Shown here: positions 5,913 through 9,894 of the stretch, one piece after another
Position numbering within the stretch: position 1 is the stretch's first letter
Layout: each line of letters opens with the position of its first letter
Source: Candidatus Moranbacteria bacterium RIFCSPHIGHO2_02_FULL_40_12b
Lineage (GTDB): Bacteria; Patescibacteriota; Minisyncoccia; Moranbacterales; 2-12-FULL-40-10
DNA: 9,894 nucleotides
Assembly: GCA_001784725.1 (NCBI GenBank)
Contig: MFRX01000031.1
Location: forward strand, 1 to 9,894
Direction of reading: 5' to 3'
Notes under the pieces: model-generated
Databases searched by the model: none
Told to the model about the DNA's origin: nothing
The model's input: the letters and a program-made list of their open reading frames with translations, nothing else
Position numbers and translations under genes: made by a program

Positions 5913-5945
5913 TTTACTAAAAACTGGAGCGGGGTTGACATTTTT
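5913..5945 (+). repeat. Degenerate direct repeat, copy 1
   Basis: These 33 bases match 6112-6144 at 25 of 33 positions without gaps, sharing TTTAC, GCGGG and CATTTTT blocks. Copy 1 contains the TTGACA -35 box. A second shared block, CGGACACGCCT (5849-5859), corresponds to CGGAAACGCCT ending at 6080, so the duplication is probably longer, with an indel. Confidence 0.55.
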
Positions 5946-5963
5946 TTCAAATTTATATATTAT
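5935..5963 (+). promoter_or_regulatory. Consensus-like sigma70 promoter of the rpsL-rpsG-fusA operon
   Basis: A perfect TTGACA (5935-5940), a spacer of exactly 17 bp and TATTAT (5958-5963) form a near-consensus housekeeping promoter, set in an AT-rich tract. Transcription would start near 5970, giving an rpsL leader of roughly 208 nt. A strong promoter fits ribosomal genes. Confidence 0.75.
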
Positions 5964-6111
5964 TATTTTGCTAGGAAACTGGCGGTTTTTATTTAGTTAA
6001 AATTTGAAACATAAGATTTATCCAGCACCAAATTCCGAATGAAATTATTTGAAAGGAAAATTGGATGCGCGGAAACGCCTAACGGCTCTAGTAGTATTTA
6101 GAATTAACATT

Positions 6112-6144
6112 TTTACCAAGAATTGGTGCGGGATGCTCATTTTT
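6112..6144 (+). repeat. Degenerate direct repeat, copy 2
   Basis: This is the counterpart of 5913-5945 (25 of 33 identical). It lacks the TTGACA box, having TGCTCA instead. It forms the left part of the hairpin upstream of rpsL. Confidence 0.5.
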
Positions 6145-6176
6145 GTAGCCACTCGCTCCGCTCGCGGACAAAAATG
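6138..6176 (+). promoter_or_regulatory. Hairpin directly upstream of the rpsL start codon
   Basis: CATTTTTGT (6138-6146) pairs perfectly with ACAAAAATG (6168-6176); the 21-nt interior is GC-rich and REP-like and can add CC/GG pairs. The stem ends two bases before ATG 6179 and covers the place where an SD would sit. It may control rpsL translation (inference). Confidence 0.5.
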
Positions 6177-6178
6177 GC

Positions 6179-6601
6179 ATGCCGACAATAAACCAATTAG
6201 TAAAAAAAAGAAGAACGAGTTTAAAAAAGAAATCCAAGTCGCCTGCTTTGGGAAATGTTTTTAATACTTTACAAAACCGTTCCGTCAAAACCCCAGGGTC
6301 TTTTAAGAGGGGAGTATGCATAAAAGTCGGGACAATGACTCCCAGGAAGCCAAACTCGGCGCTTCGGAAATTCGCCAGAGTCCGCCTCACTAACAAAATG
6401 GAAGTGACGGCCTATATTCCCGGAATCGGACATAATTTACAGGAGCATTCAATAGTGGTTATCCGCGGGGGAAAAGTAAAGGACTTGCCCGGAGTGCGAT
6501 ACCATGTTGTCCGGGGAGTGCTGGATACCGCCGGCGTCGAAGGAAGGAAAAGAGGGAGAAGCGTGTATGGGGCGAAGAGGCCGAAGGAGAAAGCGGAATA
6601 A
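6179..6601 (+). CDS. rpsL: Ribosomal protein uS12
   Basis: A small-subunit protein at the decoding centre, 140 aa. It opens MPTINQLVKKRR and contains the family blocks SPALGN, KRGVCIKVGTMTPRKPNSALRKFARVRL (43-70), PGIGHNLQEHSIVVIRGGKVKDLPGVRYHVVRG (81-113) and the basic RKRGRSVYGAKRPK tail. Lys57 and Lys101 correspond to E. coli Lys42 and Lys87, the streptomycin-related residues, and look wild-type. Asp102 corresponds to the Asp that is methylthiolated in E. coli. About 13 residues are inserted after SPAL compared with E. coli, as in Firmicutes-type S12. It is the first gene of the operon, with no SD before the ATG and a hairpin there instead. Confidence 0.97.
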   Translation: MPTINQLVKKRRTSLKKKSKSPALGNVFNTLQNRSVKTPGSFKRGVCIKVGTMTPRKPNSALRKFARVRLTNKMEVTAYIPGIGHNLQEHSIVVIRGGKVKDLPGVRYHVVRGVLDTAGVEGRKRGRSVYGAKRPKEKAE

Positions 6602-6605
6602 TGAT

Positions 6606-6705
6606 ACGAATTAGGATGCGAATTAAATCCGAATTACATACGAATTATGTATTCTTAAAACAAAAGATTCGAATAAAATTCGGATATAATTTGGATTAAA
6701 ATTAG
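6606..6705. repeat. Tandem 11-mers and long imperfect inverted repeat between rpsL and rpsG
   Basis: Four tandem units of an NCGAATTA-type 11-12-mer cover 6606-6617, 6618-6628, 6629-6639 and 6640-6650. The stretch 6607-6645 is also the left arm of an inverted repeat with 6667-6705, complementary at 29 of 39 positions including ATCCGAAT/ATTCGGAT. A smaller hairpin TACATA/TATGTA sits at 6635-6651. Nearly the whole 107-bp gap is this structure. Confidence 0.65.
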
Positions 6706-6708
6706 GAT

Positions 6709-7176
6709 ATGTCTCGTAGAAAAAGAAAATATATAAAACACTGGCAGCCCGATCCGCGATATAATAATATTCTCGTGGGGCGTTTTATCAGTTCCATAAT
6801 GCAGAGAGGAAAAAGGAGTGTGGCGGAAAAAATTATATATGACTCTTTTGACATTATCCATGAAAGGACAAAAAAAGGAGGGCTGAATATTTTTGAGCAG
6901 GCGATAAAGAACGTATCGCCTCTTTTGGAACTGAAATCAAGAAGAATCGGAGGGGCCAACTATCAAGTTCCCATCCAGGTAGTCGGAGAAAGGCGCCAGA
7001 CCTTGGCGATCCGATGGATTCTGGCGGCCTGCCGGAGCCGGAAAGGGAAAAAAATGGCGGAAAAACTGGCCGATGAATTTAGTGACGCTTCAAACAAGAC
7101 CGGAACGGCGATGAAAAAGCGGGAAGACACCCACCGGATGGCGGAAGCCAATCGGGCGTTCGCGCACTTTGCGTAG
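6709..7176 (+). CDS. rpsG: Ribosomal protein uS7
   Basis: The primary 16S rRNA-binding protein that starts assembly of the 30S head, 155 aa and normal in length. It opens MSRRKRKYIKHWQPDPRYNN and contains LVGRFISSIMQRGKRSVAEKIIYDSF (22-47), the hallmark ANYQVPIQVVGERRQTLAIRWI (83-104), and KMAEKLADEFSDASNKTGTAMKKREDTHRMAEANRAFAHF near the C-terminus. It lies 107 bases after rpsL, with only a weak TAGGAT before the ATG. In E. coli the S12-S7 gap is the S7 autoregulatory site; here that gap is filled by an inverted repeat, whose role is unknown. Confidence 0.97.
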   Translation: MSRRKRKYIKHWQPDPRYNNILVGRFISSIMQRGKRSVAEKIIYDSFDIIHERTKKGGLNIFEQAIKNVSPLLELKSRRIGGANYQVPIQVVGERRQTLAIRWILAACRSRKGKKMAEKLADEFSDASNKTGTAMKKREDTHRMAEANRAFAHFA

Positions 7177-7178
7177 TA

Positions 7179-7263
7179 TTTACGAATTACTAATCACTTA
7201 CTAATATACGAATATGAAAATTCGTAGAATTAGTATATTCGTACTTGATTCGTAATTAGTAAA
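7179..7263. repeat. Long imperfect inverted repeat between rpsG and fusA
   Basis: Arms 7179-7213 and 7229-7263 are complementary at 29 of 35 positions around a 15-nt loop. They are built from alternating ACGAAT and ACTAAT words. Most mismatches fall where one arm has the G form and the other the T form of that word. The structure fills nearly all of the 98-bp gap and ends about 12 bases before the fusA ATG. Confidence 0.65.
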
Positions 7264-7274
7264 GAGAAATATTT

Positions 7275-9356
7275 ATGCCAAGAACCACGACGATAGAAAA
7301 ATTACGCAATATCGGGATTATCGCCCACATTGACGCCGGCAAGACCACCACTACCGAGCGCGTTTTATATTACACGGGAATCACTCATAAAATCGGGGAA
7401 GTGCACGAAGGAGAAGCGGTGATGGACTGGATGGCGCAGGAACGGGAAAGAGGAATCACCATTACCAGCGCCGCCACGACTTGCTACTGGAAAGATCATC
7501 AGATAAACATCATTGATACGCCCGGGCACGTGGATTTTACCGTAGAAGTGGAAAGATCGCTTCGCGTTCTTGATGGCGGCGTAATTGTTTTTGACGGGAA
7601 AGAAGGCGTGGAACCCCAATCGGAAACGGTTTGGCGGCAGGCTGACAAGTATCATGTTCCGCGGATCTGCTTTATCAATAAAATCGACAAAGAAGGAGCG
7701 AGTTTTGAAAATTCAGTTACATCCATTTGGAACCGGCTCACGCCCAACGCGGTTGCGGTCCAGATCCCGGTAGGAGAAAGAAACGAATTTTCGGGAGTAA
7801 TCGATTTGATGAAAATGAAATATTACACCTTTGAAGGAGAAAAGGGAGAAAAAGTTATTGAGAATGAAATTCCGGAAAATATGTCCGGCAAAGTGAAGGA
7901 CTGGCGCGAAACAATGTCTGAAAAAATCGCGGAGACCGACGATAAACTGACCGAAAAATTTTTGAAAGGCGAAAAAATAAGCGTGGAGGAATTAAAATCG
8001 GCCCTAAGAAAAGCTGTTATCATGAACCGCCTCTATCCAGTTTTGACAGGAACGGCTCTTCGGAACAAAGGAGTTCAGCTTGTTTTGGACGCGGTAGTTG
8101 ATTATCTTCCGTCTCCATTTGATATTCCTCCGGTAAAAGGTATTGATCCGGAAACCAACAGGGAAATTGAAAGGAAAGCCGATGATAATGAACCATTTTC
8201 CGCGCTGGCTTTTAAGGTCGCGACTGATCCTTTCGTGGGGCAACTTACTTTTTTCCGGGTTTATTCCGGAAAGATAAAAGCCGGTTCGTATGTCCTGAAT
8301 TCCACCAAAGACAACAGGGAAAGAATCGGGAGAATTTTGCGCATGCATGCCAATCACCGCGAAGAAATTCAGGAACTGTATTCCGGCGGGATTGGAGCGC
8401 TGGTCGGACTGAAAAATACGACTACCGGCGATACGCTTTGCGATCCGGAACATCCGGTAATTCTTGAATCAATAATATTTCCCGAGCCGGTAATTGACAT
8501 CGCCATTGAGCCGAAAACCAAAGCCGACCAGGAAAAAATGGGAATTGCTCTCAAAAAATTGGCCGAAGAAGACCCGACGTTCCGCATCAGAAGTGACGAG
8601 GAAACAGGGCAAACCATAATCTCCGGAATGGGGGAATTGCATCTGGATATTATCGTTGACCGGATGAAGAGGGAATTTAAGGTTGAAGCTAATGTCGGAG
8701 CGCCCCAGGTTGCTTATAGGGAAACAGTGAAAGCAAAAGCCGAAGCGGAAGGAAAGTATATCCGCCAATCAGGAGGGCGCGGCCAATATGGCCATTGCTG
8801 GCTGCGAATTGAACCGCAGGAAGCGGGCAAGGGATTTGAATTTGAAAATGAAATAAAAGGAGGAATTATTCCCCAGGAATATATCGCGCCGATTGAAAAA
8901 GGAGTAAAAGAAGCAATGGATAATGGGGTCTTGGCCGGCTATCCTTTAGTGGATATCAAAGTTGCCGTTTATGACGGATCATTCCATGAAGTTGACTCAT
9001 CGGAAGCGGCCTTTAAAATTGCCGGATCAATGGCGTTTCAGGAGGCAGTCAGGCGCGCCAGCCCCGTAATTTTGGAACCGATAATGAGAGTCGTCGTAAT
9101 CACTCCCGAACAATTTATGGGAGATGTCGTCGGGGATTTGAATTCAAGGCGGGGCATCATAAAAGAAATTAACGACCGCGGAGAAGGAAACGCTCGAGTC
9201 AAAGAAATTGAAGCGGAAGTTCCGTTAGCTTCAATGTTTAGTTATGCTACGCAAATGCGGTCTATGACCCAGGGGAGAGCCAGTTACACGATGGAATTCG
9301 GTCATTACGCCGAAGTGCCAAGAAATATCGCGGAAGAGATTATTGGGAAAAAGTAA
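7275..9356 (+). CDS. fusA: Translation elongation factor G
   Basis: This GTPase drives tRNA-mRNA translocation and, with RRF, ribosome recycling. The 693 aa are full length. The G domain shows AHIDAGKT (17-24), RGITI (59-63, switch I), DTPGH (81-85, switch II) and NKID (135-138, where NKMD is more usual), with FDGKEGVEPQSETVWRQADKY between them. Domain III carries GMGELHLDIIVDRMKREF. Domain IV has the SGGRGQYGH loop and the HEVDSSEAAFKIAGSMAFQEA region, and domain V ends FSYATQMRSMTQGRASYTMEFGHYAEVP. It is the third str-operon gene, 98 bases after rpsG; the AAGAGAAA before the ATG is at best a weak SD. No tuf gene follows; a terminator does. Confidence 0.98.
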   Translation: MPRTTTIEKLRNIGIIAHIDAGKTTTTERVLYYTGITHKIGEVHEGEAVMDWMAQERERGITITSAATTCYWKDHQINIIDTPGHVDFTVEVERSLRVLDGGVIVFDGKEGVEPQSETVWRQADKYHVPRICFINKIDKEGASFENSVTSIWNRLTPNAVAVQIPVGERNEFSGVIDLMKMKYYTFEGEKGEKVIENEIPENMSGKVKDWRETMSEKIAETDDKLTEKFLKGEKISVEELKSALRKAVIMNRLYPVLTGTALRNKGVQLVLDAVVDYLPSPFDIPPVKGIDPETNREIERKADDNEPFSALAFKVATDPFVGQLTFFRVYSGKIKAGSYVLNSTKDNRERIGRILRMHANHREEIQELYSGGIGALVGLKNTTTGDTLCDPEHPVILESIIFPEPVIDIAIEPKTKADQEKMGIALKKLAEEDPTFRIRSDEETGQTIISGMGELHLDIIVDRMKREFKVEANVGAPQVAYRETVKAKAEAEGKYIRQSGGRGQYGHCWLRIEPQEAGKGFEFENEIKGGIIPQEYIAPIEKGVKEAMDNGVLAGYPLVDIKVAVYDGSFHEVDSSEAAFKIAGSMAFQEAVRRASPVILEPIMRVVVITPEQFMGDVVGDLNSRRGIIKEINDRGEGNARVKEIEAEVPLASMFSYATQMRSMTQGRASYTMEFGHYAEVPRNIAEEIIGKK

Positions 9357-9394
9357 ATTTTTCTTATACTTTTACACTTTAATAATTGACCAGC

Positions 9395-9426
9395 AAAACC
9401 TGTTTTTTTAACAGGTTTTTGTTTTT
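9395..9426 (+). terminator. Intrinsic terminator of the str operon
   Basis: AAAACCTGTT (9395-9404) pairs perfectly with AACAGGTTTT (9410-9419) around five T. It is followed by TG and TTTTT, 38 bases after the fusA stop. Confidence 0.8.
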
Positions 9427-9446
9427 AACAAACGGTTTTTAGTAAG

Positions 9447-9527
9447 CGGTATATTTATAAATTATACTAGTTTATATACCGTACTACTTTTCCTAGCGTA
9501 CGCTAGGAAAAGTAGTACGGTATTTTT
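9447..9527. repeat. Perfect 48-bp palindrome with a competing upstream arm
   Basis: Bases 9476-9499 and 9500-9523 are exact reverse complements with no loop, centred on the GCGTACGC core at 9499/9500, followed by five T on the plus strand (9523-9527). The left end, ATATACCG (9474-9481), also pairs perfectly with CGGTATAT at 9447-9454, so two mutually exclusive hairpins are possible. It could be a second terminator behind fusA or a MITE-like repeat. Confidence 0.75.
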
Positions 9528-9536
9528 AGTATTGGA

Positions 9537-9894
9537 TTATTTTATCTTGAAGAATGATTTTATTTTCTGATCGTTTTCAATACTGTTAACTTCCATTATA
9601 GTCATTTCATCGCTGGTTAGTCCAAAAAATGAACGCAGAATTGCTATTTCTTTTTTAAATTCATAAGGGCATACCCAGACGCTTTTTTGAATTTGGTAAA
9701 AGCCCAATTCTTTTAATTTTCCTCGAAGCGCTTCGCGCTTGCTTCTTTGTTTTTCTTTAATATCAAAAATCAAAACTCTCCATTTTTTGTCCCAGTGCCA
9801 GGGCTTTTTTATTTTTAAATCATCAATTTGATATTTACCCGCCCATTTTCTGCCTTCAGGAGTCAAAGAAATATAAATCTGTTTTCCATGGTAT
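9537..9894 (-). CDS. PaaX-like regulator fragment with Cas2-like domain (5'-truncated)
   Basis: The gene runs off the right edge: the frame stays open to base 9893, adding YHGKQIYIS before the first possible internal start (TTG 9866). The 118 visible residues begin with QIYISLTPEGRKWAGKYQIDDL, resembling the last strand and helix of a winged-helix domain, then WDKKWRVLIFDIKEKQRSKREALRGKLKELGFYQIQKSVWVCPYEF, the Cas2-like ferredoxin fold seen in the middle of PaaX-type repressors. Similar CPR proteins are often labelled Cas2. With a winged helix in front and no cas genes or array visible, a transcription regulator is more likely than an adaptation nuclease. It is convergent with fusA; the target is unknown. 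Confidence 0.72.
   Translation of the reverse strand, partial: YHGKQIYISLTPEGRKWAGKYQIDDLKIKKPWHWDKKWRVLIFDIKEKQRSKREALRGKLKELGFYQIQKSVWVCPYEFKKEIAILRSFFGLTSDEMTIMEVNSIENDQKIKSFFKIK

Larger units (their letters stand above)
5784..6178 (+). promoter_or_regulatory. Gene-free region with str-operon promoter and long leader
   Basis: These 395 bases hold no credible gene. From left to right they contain the small palindrome GTTTCAAATGAAAC (5810-5823), REP-like GC-rich palindromes around CTCGATTCGAG (5863-5873) and GAAGCGGGCTTC, the promoter (5935-5963), and a leader of about 200 nt. The leader contains a second degenerate copy of the promoter-proximal sequence and a hairpin (6138-6176) ending just before rpsL. 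Short frames at 5796-5996 and 6049-6264 share an FTKNW peptide only because of this duplication. Confidence 0.6.

Noticed and set aside
5796..6264. Two short plus-strand frames (5796-5996 and 6049-6264) sharing FTKNW
   Set aside because: The similarity comes from a degenerate DNA duplication; they overlap the str promoter, leader and rpsL start and have no protein-like features.
6685..6690. TATAAT as an internal promoter for rpsG
   Set aside because: No acceptable -35 box lies 15-19 bases upstream, and the sequence is part of the AT-rich inverted repeat.
6606..7263. CRISPR array
   Set aside because: The repeats between rpsL, rpsG and fusA are short AT-rich words without regular spacers or constant repeat length, and genes lie between them.
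8004..8453. 149-residue minus-strand frame opposite fusA
   Set aside because: It is antisense to conserved EF-G sequence and shows no family features; the EF-G frame explains this DNA.
9537..9894. cas2 gene of a CRISPR system
   Set aside because: A winged-helix end precedes the Cas2-like domain and no other cas gene or repeat array is visible, so PaaX-like regulation is more likely.

Overview
The window looks like chromosomal DNA from a bacterium of the Candidate Phyla Radiation (Patescibacteria), probably Parcubacteria-like. This is inferred from four things: the style of the proteins, most genes lacking a clear Shine-Dalgarno (SD) sequence, intergenic gaps filled with small inverted repeats, and a dispersed palindromic motif (RSLDCARDD when translated) that I recall from such genomes. 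No marker here fixes the lineage. I see no tRNA, rRNA, CRISPR array, transposase or phage gene.

Layout. (1) 1-1902, plus strand: a tightly packed run with the end of a PolB-type 3'-5' exonuclease, an isoprenylcysteine methyltransferase-like membrane protein, and a D-alanine--D-alanine ligase for peptidoglycan precursors. (2) 1964-4428, plus strand: a probable promoter, two small cysteine-rich proteins of unknown function (76 and 42 aa; the second is very short), type-2 orotidine-5'-phosphate decarboxylase (pyrF), and an orotate phosphoribosyltransferase-like gene (pyrE). The last two catalyse the final two steps of UMP synthesis. A strong terminator-like hairpin lies between pyrF and pyrE, directly against the pyrE SD. 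(3) 4429-4752: no gene, but several hairpins and a REP-like motif. (4) 4753-5783: zinc-type ribosomal protein L28 (rpmB, minus strand), divergent from a site-2-type membrane metalloprotease (plus strand).

(5) 5784-9426: a str-type operon. A near-consensus promoter (TTGACA, 17 bp, TATTAT) is followed by a leader of about 200 nt, then rpsL (S12), rpsG (S7) and fusA (EF-G), closed by an intrinsic terminator. No tuf follows. The leader holds degenerate repeats and a hairpin ending two bases before the rpsL start. Both gaps inside the operon are almost entirely long imperfect inverted repeats. (6) 9427-9894: a perfect 48-bp palindrome, then a convergent, 5'-truncated gene for a PaaX-like protein with a Cas2-like fold.

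The most unusual material is the hairpin architecture between genes and the pyr block. The pyr block has strong SD sequences, unlike its neighbours, and carries two small unrecognised Cys-rich proteins.
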